Shown here one piece after another: positions 17,625 to 25,714 of a stretch of 64,000 bases of DNA (position 1 is its first letter; each line of letters opens with the position of its first letter). The translations under genes were made by a program, and so were the position numbers. Origin of the DNA: Salmonirosea sp038204185 (lineage in GTDB: Bacteria > Bacteroidota > Bacteroidia > Cytophagales > Spirosomataceae); NCBI GenBank assembly GCA_038204185.1, contig JBBRDE010000002.1, positions 1-64,000 on the forward strand. Direction: 5' to 3'. The notes under the pieces are model-generated. The model searched no databases. It was not told where the DNA came from and worked only from the letters and a program-made list of their open reading frames with translations.

Positions 17625-18191
17625 ATGAGACTAGCCATTAAAAACATGGTGTGCGACCGCTGCATCAAGGTCGTGCGCGACGAATTGGAAGCTCTGGGGC
17701 TAACCGTGGAGCATATCGAGCTAGGGAATGTGCTGGTGCGTGAAGAACTTTCACCCGAGGTAATCAGTCTGGTAAAAGGACGCCTGGAAGCGCAGGGGTT
17801 TGAGCTAATGGAAGACGCCCGGCTGGTGTTGGTAGAGTATATGAAAAAACTCATCATCGACGAGGTGCAGCATTTGAAAGCCAAGAAGCCTGCTCAGATG
17901 AATTTTTCGGAGTATCTATCGGAGAAATGCGGCTACGAGTACTCCTATCTCAGCCATCTGTTTTCGTCGGAAACCGGAACCACCATCGAGCAGTACATCA
18001 TAGCCCAGAAAATCGAGAAGGTGAAAGAGTGGCTTTCCTACAGGGAACTGTCGCTGAGTGAAATCGCCTGGCGGCTGGACTATAGCAGCGCGGCGCACCT
18101 GGGCAATCAGTTCAAGAAAGTAACCGGACAAACACCGGGACAATATAAGAAAGACGCCGGACTAGCGCGGAAAACGCTGGATCGGGTTTGA
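17625..18191 (+). CDS. AraC-family regulator with HMA-like N-terminus, probable copper sensor
   Basis: The first 65 residues follow the metal-chaperone fold: a beta strand, MVCDRC with Cys10 and Cys13, then a helix and further strand-helix elements closing with GFELM. The remaining 120 residues form an AraC-type DNA-binding domain with two helix-turn-helix units (LSEKCGYEYSYLSHLFSSE and LSEIAWRLDYSSAAHLGNQF). At 188 aa it lacks the usual large effector domain, so the small metal domain probably is the sensor. It lies in the receptor transcript, 6 bases after it. I infer that it binds the 21-bp direct repeats before copA and the chaperone gene. Confidence 0.85.
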   Translation: MRLAIKNMVCDRCIKVVRDELEALGLTVEHIELGNVLVREELSPEVISLVKGRLEAQGFELMEDARLVLVEYMKKLIIDEVQHLKAKKPAQMNFSEYLSEKCGYEYSYLSHLFSSETGTTIEQYIIAQKIEKVKEWLSYRELSLSEIAWRLDYSSAAHLGNQFKKVTGQTPGQYKKDAGLARKTLDRV

Positions 18192-18242
18192 TCAATGCTG
18201 ACAGCGTTAAAAAATTTTATACACCAAAAACCGTTAAACAAC

Positions 18243-18485
18243 ATGAAGAGAATCTTTTTTGTCATAGCGCTTGGTACGCTCGCAGCCTGCACGGACACTA
18301 CCAAAACTACCACCGAAGCTACGGAAAAACCTACCATGGAAATGGCCGCCGACGCGAAGCAGTATGCCTGCCCGATGAAGTGCGAAGGCGAAAAAACCTA
18401 TACAGAAGCCGGGAAATGTCCGGTGTGTAAAATGGATTTGAAGGAAATCGCTGTGGCCGATACCGATAGCACTCACGTACATTGA
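18243..18485 (+). CDS. Heavy-metal-binding domain lipoprotein (HMBD)
   Basis: This 80-aa protein has a lipobox Leu-Ala-Ala-Cys at residues 13-16, a short Thr-rich linker and a heavy-metal-binding domain: YACPM at 41-45 and GKCPVCKMDL at 57-66. The same short domain occurs at the tips of CusB-like efflux adaptors and as stand-alone lipoproteins. It would bind copper in the periplasm or at a membrane face. I start at the ATG at 18243 because it opens the signal sequence; a frame-open ATG at 18195 would put 16 polar residues in front of it. It follows the regulator by 51 bases. Confidence 0.85.
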   Translation: MKRIFFVIALGTLAACTDTTKTTTEATEKPTMEMAADAKQYACPMKCEGEKTYTEAGKCPVCKMDLKEIAVADTDSTHVH

Positions 18486-18572
18486 TGCAGGAGCCGATAC
18501 CAATTTTCTTTTATCCCTACCTGCCTTTTTTATTAAAAAAACAATTTAACAATTCAACAAAAAACAACAACC

Positions 18573-18926
18573 ATGAAAGCAATCCTTTTTTCCATCCTGT
18601 TTGCCTTTTCCCTGACCGCGAGCTTTGCCCAGTCGGGTGATAAGGTAGTTAAAATCAAAACTTCGGCTATTTGCGAAATGTGCAAAGAGCGCCTGGAACG
18701 CAACCTGGGCCTGGCCAAGGGCGTGAAGGAATCCAATCTGGATCTCGACAATAAGGTGATGACTGTCACCTATAATCCCAACAAGACCGACCTTGCCTCT
18801 ATTAAAGAAACCATCATGAAGACCGGCTACGACGCCGACGAGGTAGGTGCTGACCAGAAAGCCCACGACAAGTTGCCCAAGTGCTGCCGCAAAACAGCCG
18901 CACCGCATTCGGATATGAAGAAGTAG
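18573..18926 (+). CDS. Periplasmic HMA-domain protein
   Basis: A 19-residue signal peptide ending in Phe-Ala precedes an HMA domain with the metal pair Cys34 and Cys37 (ICEMCKERLE). The C-terminal tail has a second Cys-Cys near residue 103 and a final His. The protein is 117 aa and should act in the periplasm as a copper carrier or buffer. The two strands VKIKT and VMTVTYNP and the Gly-Tyr-Asp closing turn are typical of the fold. A terminator follows 25 bases after the stop, so it is the last gene of this transcript. Confidence 0.85.
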   Translation: MKAILFSILFAFSLTASFAQSGDKVVKIKTSAICEMCKERLERNLGLAKGVKESNLDLDNKVMTVTYNPNKTDLASIKETIMKTGYDADEVGADQKAHDKLPKCCRKTAAPHSDMKK

Positions 18927-18950
18927 CCTAAATAATGGCACCGTAGCAAT

Positions 18951-18992
18951 GAAAACCGGGTTGGGCCTTTGCCTTGCCCGGTTTTTAGTTTT
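18951..18992 (+). terminator. Rho-independent terminator of the metal operon
   Basis: A 9-bp stem AAAACCGGG (18952-18960) pairs with CCCGGTTTT (18977-18985), followed by a T-rich tract. It separates the HMA gene from the PepSY gene. Confidence 0.78.
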
Positions 18993-19031
18993 TATTTGTG
19001 GTAAAGGCGCAATACTGTCTCGGGTTGATCC

Positions 19032-19799
19032 ATGAAAAAAAGCTTTCACTATTACATTCGTAAGTCGCACCGGTATCTGGGGCTGGTCATTGGTATTCAG
19101 TTTCTGGCATGGACAGTCAGCGGGTTGTATTTCAGCTGGTCCAATCTGGATGAAGTTCACGGTGATCCACAGATGAAGCCCGCTCCATTAATATCGCTGT
19201 CCGAACGTATGGTTTCACCCGACTCGGTTTGGCGGCAGGTGGCAGGCGATTCGCTCGTGGCTATTGAGCTAATCGACGTGCTTGGCAAACCCCTCTATCA
19301 GGTCACTTACCTGCATCATCAGCAGGGGCATTCTATGAAGCATATTCAACTGGCAGATGGCCGAACGGGCCTGCTTCGGGACGCTCTCAGCGAGCAGGAA
19401 GCCGTAGCTCTGGCCAAAAGCCGGTTCAATGGCGAAGCCCATGTAGCTGAAGTAGAGTACCTGACCGCCACCGATTCTCACCACGAGTACCGCGAGCAGC
19501 CCCTACCCGCTTATGCGATATCGTTTGAGCATCCTACCCGCACCACCATCTACGTAGCTTCCCAACTGGGCACGGTAGTAAAGTACCGCAACCGCCCCTG
19601 GCGTATCTTTGATTTTTTATGGATGGGGCATACCATGGACTATCAGGGGCGGGACAATATCAATAACTGGCTGCTGCGGATTTTCTCGGTGTTTGGTTTA
19701 TTTACGGTCTTGTCGGGGTTTACGCTCTATGTGGTGAGCAGCCGGGCGAAACGTCAGGCCCTTCGCAAAAACACCAGGCGAGTCGGTTCGCACTCCTGA
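19032..19799 (+). CDS. PepSY-domain membrane protein
   Basis: The 255-aa protein opens with a helix like those of PepSY-associated proteins (HRYLGLVIGIQFLAW, membrane segment about 16-36). A large periplasmic part includes a PepSY-like segment (LSEQEAVALAKSRF) and ends in a second membrane helix (about 220-242) with a basic tail. Relatives are iron- or metal-related reductase and uptake proteins of the inner membrane. Its place in the island suggests metal reduction or redox transfer, which is inference. It has its own start after a terminator, so it may be transcribed separately or by readthrough. Confidence 0.78.
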   Translation: MKKSFHYYIRKSHRYLGLVIGIQFLAWTVSGLYFSWSNLDEVHGDPQMKPAPLISLSERMVSPDSVWRQVAGDSLVAIELIDVLGKPLYQVTYLHHQQGHSMKHIQLADGRTGLLRDALSEQEAVALAKSRFNGEAHVAEVEYLTATDSHHEYREQPLPAYAISFEHPTRTTIYVASQLGTVVKYRNRPWRIFDFLWMGHTMDYQGRDNINNWLLRIFSVFGLFTVLSGFTLYVVSSRAKRQALRKNTRRVGSHS

Positions 19800-19966
19800 G
19801 GCTGATAATCGCTACTCTTCTGATTTTGGTTTTCCAATTTTTTAAAATCTGAGGGAATCCTTTTGCAAATGTATTTTTCATACTGGCCGTCTCCCGAGCG
19901 AAATGACCTATGGAATGATTTTTTTTCTATACAATTCCAGAGTCATCATCACTTCACTACAAACCT

Positions 19967-21343
19967 ATGAAAAAGGCTTTTTTTGCCAGTATGATACTGG
20001 CCCTCATGGTGGCGATACCCACTGTGGCCCAGCACGAACATCATAAGCGCACCACTACGAAAGATACCACGGCCATGGATCACTCCATGCACAACAGGGC
20101 TGATATGCCCATGGGGGCTATGCAACCCATGACCCATTCCTATTCACTCAGCCTACCCATGAACCGCAACGGCTCGGGTACGGGCTGGCAACCCGATGTC
20201 ACGCCCATGTATGCCTACATGGTTCATGGTTCCAAATGGAATTACATGGTACACGGCAGTGTATTTCTGCGCTATACGGCTCAGAATTTCAATAATTTGG
20301 GTAAAAAAGGGGCCGATAAAAAAATCAGCGTTCCCAACTGGGTGATGGGTATGGCCCAGAGACAGGTGGGAGAAAACGGGCTGTTTACGGTACGGAGTAT
20401 GGTATCGCTCGACCGACTGTTTGATGGCGGAGCAGGCTATCCACTGCTGTATCAATCGGGCGAAACCTGGCAGGGGCAGCCCCTCATTGACCGGCAGCAC
20501 CCGCACGATCTGATCTCGGAGCTATCGGTGGGGTATACGCAACGTTTTGGCTCTAAGGTAGATGCTACGATCTATGCGGGGTACCCCGGCGAACCCGCCC
20601 TGGGGCCGGTAGCCTTCATGCATCGGATGTCAGCCTTTAACAATCCCGACGCTACCCTGGGCCATCACTGGCAGGATGCTACCCACGTTACATTTGGTGT
20701 GGTAACTGCCGGGATTCGGTACGGGACTTTCAAAGTAGAAGCTTCCCGGTTTACGGGCCGGGAGCCGGACGAAAACCGCTATGATTTCGACCGCCCCCGC
20801 TTCGATTCGCACAGCTACCGCCTGCTCTTCAACCCCTCGGCCAACTGGGCCTTGCAGGTATCCAAGGGATTTATCAAAAGCCCCGAACCCACGCACCCCG
20901 ACGAAGACGTAGAACGGACTACCGCCTCAGTGCAGCATTCGTACCAGCTCGCGAGTCCTACGCGCTGGGTCTCTACCAGCCTGGTATGGGGCCTGAATGA
21001 TAAAGGAGATCATCACCGGGAGCACTCCGTACTGCTGGAATCTAATCTTCAATTGAATCGCTGGGCTTTGTATGGCCGTTACGAATGGGTCCAGAAAACC
21101 ACCGAAGAGCTGTTTGTGGATGAACCCGATGGTTTTAACGATGATGCCGTTTTCCCCGTTTCGAGCCTGACACTGGGCATAAACCGACAAATCGGCTTCT
21201 TTGCCAAAACGTTACTGCAGGCGGGCGGGCAGATTACAGCGTACTCCCAGGATAAGGCCCTGGAACCTTTCTACGGTAAAAGCCCGGTATCGGGGCAGTT
21301 GTATCTACGGCTTACCCCCGGTCTGATGCAAATGAACAGGTAA
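19967..21343 (+). CDS. Outer-membrane beta-barrel-like protein with His/Met-rich N-terminus
   Basis: A signal peptide of about 22 residues is followed by a mature N-terminus loaded with histidine and methionine (QHEHHKRTT, then DHSMHNRADMPMG), a pattern that binds copper. The remaining 380 residues alternate aromatic and polar residues in the manner of a transmembrane beta-barrel. The 458-aa family recurs in Bacteroidota metal loci but has no proven role. It may export, admit or buffer copper at the outer membrane. A 10-bp hairpin lies 28 bases after the stop. I find no named domain. Confidence 0.7.
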   Translation: MKKAFFASMILALMVAIPTVAQHEHHKRTTTKDTTAMDHSMHNRADMPMGAMQPMTHSYSLSLPMNRNGSGTGWQPDVTPMYAYMVHGSKWNYMVHGSVFLRYTAQNFNNLGKKGADKKISVPNWVMGMAQRQVGENGLFTVRSMVSLDRLFDGGAGYPLLYQSGETWQGQPLIDRQHPHDLISELSVGYTQRFGSKVDATIYAGYPGEPALGPVAFMHRMSAFNNPDATLGHHWQDATHVTFGVVTAGIRYGTFKVEASRFTGREPDENRYDFDRPRFDSHSYRLLFNPSANWALQVSKGFIKSPEPTHPDEDVERTTASVQHSYQLASPTRWVSTSLVWGLNDKGDHHREHSVLLESNLQLNRWALYGRYEWVQKTTEELFVDEPDGFNDDAVFPVSSLTLGINRQIGFFAKTLLQAGGQITAYSQDKALEPFYGKSPVSGQLYLRLTPGLMQMNR

Positions 21344-21371
21344 TGGAATAGCGCTTCATTGTTTATTACAA

Positions 21372-21404
21372 AAGAGCTACCTGTCAACAATACGGGTAGC
21401 TCTT
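21372..21404 (+). terminator. Hairpin after the outer-membrane gene, weak terminator
   Basis: A perfect 10-bp stem (21372-21381 with 21395-21404) has a 13-base loop. On the plus strand only two Ts follow; on the minus strand it is followed by TTTTGT. It could end the upstream transcript or act in the kynU leader, since the kynU -7 element follows 4 bases later. Confidence 0.5.
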
Positions 21405-21408
21405 GGCA

Positions 21409-21416
21409 TATATTTG
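21409..21416 (+). promoter_or_regulatory. -7 promoter element of kynU
   Basis: TATATTTG is a full match to TAnnTTTG and lies 34 bases before the kynU start. No TTG stands 19 bases upstream, so the promoter is only half supported. Confidence 0.45.
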
Positions 21417-21449
21417 CATCGGTTTCAACAGCTTTAGCAGCCATTCCTT

Positions 21450-22730
21450 ATGCCCGACTACCAACCTACCCTGGCCTACGCCCAGCAGCGGGATCAAAAC
21501 GATCCATTACGCGCCTTTCGCGACCAGTTTCTGATTCCTGAAAAGGCCGGTGTAATACAGACCTATCTCTGCGGCAATTCGCTGGGCCTGCAACCCAAAT
21601 CGGCGCGACAAGCGCTGGAACGCGAGTTGGAGGTCTGGCAGAGGCATGGCGTTGAGGGTTGGTTTGAGGGCGAAGAACCCTGGCTGTACTACCACAAATA
21701 CTGCAAAGAAACGCTGGCCGGAGTCGTGGGTGCCCTACCCTCAGAAGTATGCCCCATGAACAACCTGACGGTCAACCTGCATTTGATGCTTACGAGCTTC
21801 TACCAGCCCGCAGATACCCGCACCCGAATCCTCACCGTAGCAGGCGATTTTCCTTCCGACCAATACGCGCTCGAAACCCACGTCCGCAGCCGGGGCCTCG
21901 ATCCGCTAAAAATCATCATCGAGATTAAACCTGAGCCCGGAAGCTACACGCTGCATACCGAACAAATTCTTGAAGCTATTCGACAGCATCAGGGTACCCT
22001 GGCGCTGGTGATGATGAGTGGCCTGCACTATTACACCGGCCAGGTGTTTGACATGCAAGCCATCACCGCCGAAGCCGCCAAATACAACATTAAAGTAGGG
22101 TTTGACCTGGCCCACGCGGTGGGCAATGCGCCGCTGCACCTGCACGACTGGGGCGTGGATTTCGCGGTGTGGTGTTCCTACAAGTACCTCAATTCCGGTC
22201 CCGGCGGGGTATCCGGTATTTTTGTTCATGAAAAAAACCATGATGACAAACTAACCCGGCTGGCGGGCTGGTGGGGCTACGACGAAGCCCGACGCTTCGA
22301 AATGACCAAAGGCTTTGTGCCCATGCCGGGGGCCGACGGCTGGCAACTGAGTACGCCCACCATATTGGCGCTGGCCGTTCACCGGGCTTCCCTGGCTATA
22401 TTTGGGGATGCAGGCATCAAAAACCTGCGGCAAAAAAGCGTACAACTCACGGGGTACCTCGAATTCCTGATTCGGAAAACCAACGAAGAGTTTGGCAACC
22501 CCATCACGATCATGACGCCTGCTGATCCCGCTGCGCGCGGTTGCCAGTTGTCATTGCTGGTCGAAAAAGACGGCAAAAAACTTTTTGACAGCCTGGTTGA
22601 AAAGGGCATCATCGGCGACTGGCGCAAGCCGAATTGTATCCGCCTGGCTCCCACGCCGTTGTATAATTCCTTTGAAGACGTGTGGCGTGTTGGGGAGGTG
22701 ATTCGGGATTTTTTTGTTCAACGTTCTTAG
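21450..22730 (+). CDS. kynU: Kynureninase
   Basis: This PLP enzyme cleaves L-kynurenine to anthranilate and alanine, or the 3-hydroxy form to 3-hydroxyanthranilate. The whole 426-aa length shows the family pattern: LCGNSLGL near the N-terminus, GDFPSDQYA, DLAHAVGN with the PLP-pyridine aspartate, WCSYKYLNSGPGG with the Schiff-base Lys245, the GWWG block and a C-terminal RLAPTPLYN. There is no signal peptide. No other tryptophan-degradation gene is in the window, so it would feed NAD synthesis or catabolism encoded elsewhere. It stands as a single gene with its own -7 element. Confidence 0.95.
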   Translation: MPDYQPTLAYAQQRDQNDPLRAFRDQFLIPEKAGVIQTYLCGNSLGLQPKSARQALERELEVWQRHGVEGWFEGEEPWLYYHKYCKETLAGVVGALPSEVCPMNNLTVNLHLMLTSFYQPADTRTRILTVAGDFPSDQYALETHVRSRGLDPLKIIIEIKPEPGSYTLHTEQILEAIRQHQGTLALVMMSGLHYYTGQVFDMQAITAEAAKYNIKVGFDLAHAVGNAPLHLHDWGVDFAVWCSYKYLNSGPGGVSGIFVHEKNHDDKLTRLAGWWGYDEARRFEMTKGFVPMPGADGWQLSTPTILALAVHRASLAIFGDAGIKNLRQKSVQLTGYLEFLIRKTNEEFGNPITIMTPADPAARGCQLSLLVEKDGKKLFDSLVEKGIIGDWRKPNCIRLAPTPLYNSFEDVWRVGEVIRDFFVQRS

Positions 22731-23016
22731 TCTTTTCCATGTACAGGTTTGCACAGCCCCTGCAATCCGCTTTCTTTTTGGATGGGCTAAGTAGATTCGG
22801 GATAGGGTTTACACATAAAATGGCTGAAATCCAGCACAACGGCATATTTGAAGGGCGTGTTCAGGGCATGCTTTTTCATTTCCCCATAATATTCATTGCC
22901 ATGAGCTATGTCTTACAACCTAACCATTCGTCTGTACTTGGCAAGGGCTGAGCATATTAGGTATATGCATAAATTCAGTTAAAATCAGGAAGCCCTGCTT
23001 TTACGAACAGAAGTGA

Positions 23017-23123
23017 GGTAATCCAGTAAGGAAGTGTGAAAGTCCGTGCGCCGTGCTGCCAGGCCGTGCAGTCGCGGCGCTCCCTCCGTACCCGAATGCT
23101 GCGGGCCAAGATCCTGGATTACC
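23017..23123 (+). ncRNA. Candidate structured RNA or leader element
   Basis: A perfect 10-bp outer stem (GGTAATCCAG at 23017-23026 with CTGGATTACC at 23114-23123) encloses about 87 bases. These contain a 12-bp hairpin with one bulge (23048-23059 with 23068-23080), a 4-bp GC hairpin (23091-23094 with 23102-23105) and a possible 3-bp stem around GTGTGAAAGTCC. The outer stem plus internal hairpins look like a multibranch RNA. It matches no riboswitch I can name. It ends 84 bases before the next start codon. A mobile inverted-repeat element is the main alternative; no target duplication was seen. Confidence 0.45.
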
Positions 23124-23154
23124 CACCATCCGCGCCCGATCAACGCTCACAGGC

Positions 23155-23200
23155 GAGGGTTGGAGACCAAATGGCGTTAAAATAAAGGACACTAACCCTC
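23155..23200 (+). promoter_or_regulatory. Inverted repeat just before the membrane-protein start
   Basis: GAGGGTT (23155-23161) pairs with AACCCTC (23194-23200), ending 7 bases before the ATG. Together with the folded element upstream it could form the switching part of a leader RNA. It has no T tract, so it would act on translation if at all. Confidence 0.35.
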
Positions 23201-23207
23201 TACTATA

Positions 23208-24011
23208 ATGGCGATTCTCTCGAATTTCAAACAAGCGATTACCCCTGATACGACTGACAATGGAAATAAGCCTACCATGGTGGACCAGAGTACCCTCAAA
23301 ATTTTAGTAGGGCTTTTAGGCATATTTCTTCCCTTTATATTGTGGTTGGGACTACTGTTTTTTAAGAATCATCCAGCAAACAACGCCCCCGTTGAATCCA
23401 TCAGCCACTACTACTACACCAGAATGAGCAGTTGGTTTGTGGTTACCCTCAGCCTCCTGGCGGTCATATTGATATTCTACAAAGGCAAAACCTTCCAGGA
23501 TGTTTGGCTGTCAACCGCCGCCGGTGTGTTTGCCTTGATTGTAGTACTCTTGCCCACCACGAATTTGGCTGACGGATGCAACGATAAAAATTTCTTGTAT
23601 GCCGTGACCTACATTCCTGACACGGCCACCACTTATCTCAGAACCAGGGTTCATTTTTTCTCGGCGGGCCTGTTCCTGCTCTGTTTGGCGGTTATATCGT
23701 TTTGGAGATTCCCGAAAACGGATACCTCGCCTGGATTTGCAAAAAATAAGAAATTCTACACAACAGTTTATAAGGTATGTGGGGTCATTATGGTTGTTGC
23801 AATAGTGGCTATCCTAATGGGGAATTACGGTATACTATTGAAAGAAGAATGGTTCGAAAGAAAATCGGGGGGGTATGGTACTTTCGTCGGGGAAGCCATC
23901 GCCGTAGTGGCATTTGGGTACTCCTGGCTACTCAATGCGGGTTTCTTTACAAAAATCGCACGTTTTGTTTTCGGTGATTATTATAAAAATGATGCGTCCT
24001 CAGCAGGATAA
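23208..24011 (+). CDS. Six-helix integral membrane protein of unknown function
   Basis: I do not recognise this 267-aa protein. It has about six membrane segments (near residues 31-53, 73-92, 100-118, 148-166, 188-208 and 228-250). A conserved-looking loop after the first helix carries ESISHYYYTRMSSW, and the loop after the third holds DGCNDKN. The short Tyr-rich loop suggests a ligand or partner site. It is a lone gene, convergent with the next one, and its leader holds two unusual inverted structures. Transport or sensing are possible, but nothing in the sequence decides between them. Confidence 0.75.
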   Translation: MAILSNFKQAITPDTTDNGNKPTMVDQSTLKILVGLLGIFLPFILWLGLLFFKNHPANNAPVESISHYYYTRMSSWFVVTLSLLAVILIFYKGKTFQDVWLSTAAGVFALIVVLLPTTNLADGCNDKNFLYAVTYIPDTATTYLRTRVHFFSAGLFLLCLAVISFWRFPKTDTSPGFAKNKKFYTTVYKVCGVIMVVAIVAILMGNYGILLKEEWFERKSGGYGTFVGEAIAVVAFGYSWLLNAGFFTKIARFVFGDYYKNDASSAG

Positions 24012-24061
24012 AAGAGCCAACTATTGAAAGAATAACCCACACCGGAAAAGGATTTAGGGCA

Positions 24062-24123
24062 GTCCGTCGGGAACCATAAAAGCCCCTCTCCCAAAATGGA
24101 GAGGAGTTGGGGCGGTCCGTCGT
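24062..24123. repeat. REP-like hairpin flanked by a short direct repeat
   Basis: CCTCTCC (24085-24091) pairs with GGAGAGG (24098-24104), and the surrounding text (CCCCTCTCC to GAGTTGGGGCGG) resembles dispersed palindromes common in Bacteroidota intergenic DNA. GTCCGTCG occurs on both sides (24062-24069 and 24116-24123). It lies between convergent genes and may also end transcription. Confidence 0.5.
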
Positions 24124-24170
24124 TACGGTGAGATTTTACCATTGTCGGCGTTTTCTCCAACTAGGGTACA

Positions 24171-25367
24171 CTATCGGCCCGCAGGAGATCGAAGCGGCTT
24201 GTACGCTTCGGTAACCTTGCTGTTTCCGAAGAAATAAGCATATACGTAGTCAAAATTAAAGTTATTCATGATTGACTCGTGCAAATGTTTGTTAAAGGCT
24301 GCGTTGGGCATCCCCATCGTCCATCGAATTACAAGCCACTGGGGTTGATCGGTTTTACAAAGGGCTAGGGCGGCCTTATTTACTTTTAGAATAGGAAAGG
24401 TTGGCGTTGCTCCTTCCTTCCCGTACATATCCTTAGTATCGAACAAATCCTGAGTGTCTTCTTTTGCATTTACAAAATCTTGTAGCGTGGTTTGATTACT
24501 GGAAAGCTTGATTTTGGCAATGTCATTCCATTTGAGTTTGTATTTTTCTTTCAGGCGATTAAGGTTTTTTTGAGCTAATGCATAATTTTCCGCTGACACA
24601 GGATCTATTTTTTGCCAAACGGGCAGTTGCTTCTCGGCTTGTGTAAAAAACTCGCCCACCGTTATTTTTTCAAAGGGTAGTTCATTTCCCTTTGACATGA
24701 TTACAATGTACTGCTGGTCGTCGTCAATAATTTTGGGTGGAACGTAAAAGTGTTGGTACGCTTTAAGGGCATTAGTGAAGCCCATCAAATTGCTGGCCGC
24801 TTCGTCATCAGGTCGGTATTCTTTTGAATTACTACTGAAATCAGGGAGTACAAAATAGTACTCGTCAGCGCTTGAAATGAACGACACGGGTTTGCTGATG
24901 TGTTGCAGTTGGTTTGCTTCAATCCGCCAGTATGCTCCAAAGTTATTTTGTGGTACAAATTTTCCAGTCTCATCTTTTTTCAAAAACATATACATTTTTG
25001 AAAAGGCACCATACAAATGAGGTAGAGCCGCTACATGCGCATCCAGGGCATTACCAAGGCGGCTGTTCGTACCGCTAAATTTTGGAATAGCGTTTTGATA
25101 ATAGCCCGCATTCCCCAGGCATCCCTTGGGTAAGTACGATTGTTGCATCCATTCTACAAACTGCTGGCTATACCCAATTTGTTTGGCACTATACACCCTG
25201 TTACCCAGGGTTTTTCCGGTGGGTGCATTGGGATGAGTGTACATTTTTATCCAGCCAATATCTATTTTGGCGATGCTTTCCAGTGTAAATCCAATATTTT
25301 CCCTGTAGACCTGGGCTTGGGTGGGAATGGCCGGGGCCAGAATACAAAGAAGTACTATATTCTTCAT
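24171..25367 (-). CDS. Secreted hypothetical protein, 398 aa
   Basis: A signal peptide of about 18 residues is followed by a soluble protein with no membrane segment. I do not recognise the family. Visible traits are many aromatic residues, a GCLGNAGYYQN segment near residue 85, LPHLYGAFSKMYMFL near 115 and a C-terminal block LVIRWTMGMPNAAFNKHLHESI. The C-terminal block looks like a conserved core. Codon use is a little more AT-rich than in the neighbours. The gene is monocistronic and divergent from the sugar dehydrogenase. It is probably periplasmic; no function is proposed. Confidence 0.7.
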   Translation of the reverse strand: MKNIVLLCILAPAIPTQAQVYRENIGFTLESIAKIDIGWIKMYTHPNAPTGKTLGNRVYSAKQIGYSQQFVEWMQQSYLPKGCLGNAGYYQNAIPKFSGTNSRLGNALDAHVAALPHLYGAFSKMYMFLKKDETGKFVPQNNFGAYWRIEANQLQHISKPVSFISSADEYYFVLPDFSSNSKEYRPDDEAASNLMGFTNALKAYQHFYVPPKIIDDDQQYIVIMSKGNELPFEKITVGEFFTQAEKQLPVWQKIDPVSAENYALAQKNLNRLKEKYKLKWNDIAKIKLSSNQTTLQDFVNAKEDTQDLFDTKDMYGKEGATPTFPILKVNKAALALCKTDQPQWLVIRWTMGMPNAAFNKHLHESIMNNFNFDYVYAYFFGNSKVTEAYKPLRSPAGR

Positions 25368-25590
25368 CTGAATCTGAAAATAAAGTAAGAGGATAACAAT
25401 AAATTGCTTAATGACAACGATTTGGAAGATTCATTTTAAATTTTCTGTTCGTCTTGGACAGAAAAAATCGATTGTAACATTGCACGCAATGTAAAGACTT
25501 CAGGCGAAGCGAAATAAAAAATTTTTGACTCCTGATGAGTTTTGTTTGATTCTATAAATATAGCGGATCTCCCTGTAAAAAAGGGCAAGG
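25368..25590. other. Divergent intergenic region with a hairpin
   Basis: The stretch is AT-rich. TTTTCTGT (25441-25448) pairs with ACAGAAAA (25458-25465), an 8-bp stem with a 9-base loop and flanking A and T runs that would suit a terminator in either direction, although no gene ends here. The promoters of both divergent genes should be in this area. Confidence 0.4.
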
Positions 25591-25665
25591 CTACCCTTCC
25601 ACTAGACCGATTCTGTGGGTTTTGGCTCTTCAACCCACAGTCTGGTACCTTTCAGGGTAGTTTTT
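25591..25665 (+). promoter_or_regulatory. Terminator-like folded leader before the sugar dehydrogenase
   Basis: An outer stem CTACCCT (25591-25597) with AGGGTAG (25654-25660) encloses a perfect inner 9-bp hairpin (25613-25621 with 25632-25640), and five Ts follow at once. This is the form of an intrinsic terminator, yet it stands 50 bases before the start codon, with no same-strand gene end nearby. It may be an attenuator or may block readthrough from the left. Confidence 0.4.
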
Positions 25666-25714
25666 AAGAAGCGGGCCCTTTTATCCAATACTGAATTCTC
25701 TGAGCTAGAATACC

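Noticed and set aside
22739..22951. Small open frame after kynU
   Set aside because: About 70 codons with no domain; it overlaps no conserved pattern and lies in non-coding DNA before the folded leader.
23017..23123. Cobalamin or other named riboswitch
   Set aside because: The GAAAGTCC stretch recalls the cobalamin core, but the other conserved boxes are missing, so no class name is given.
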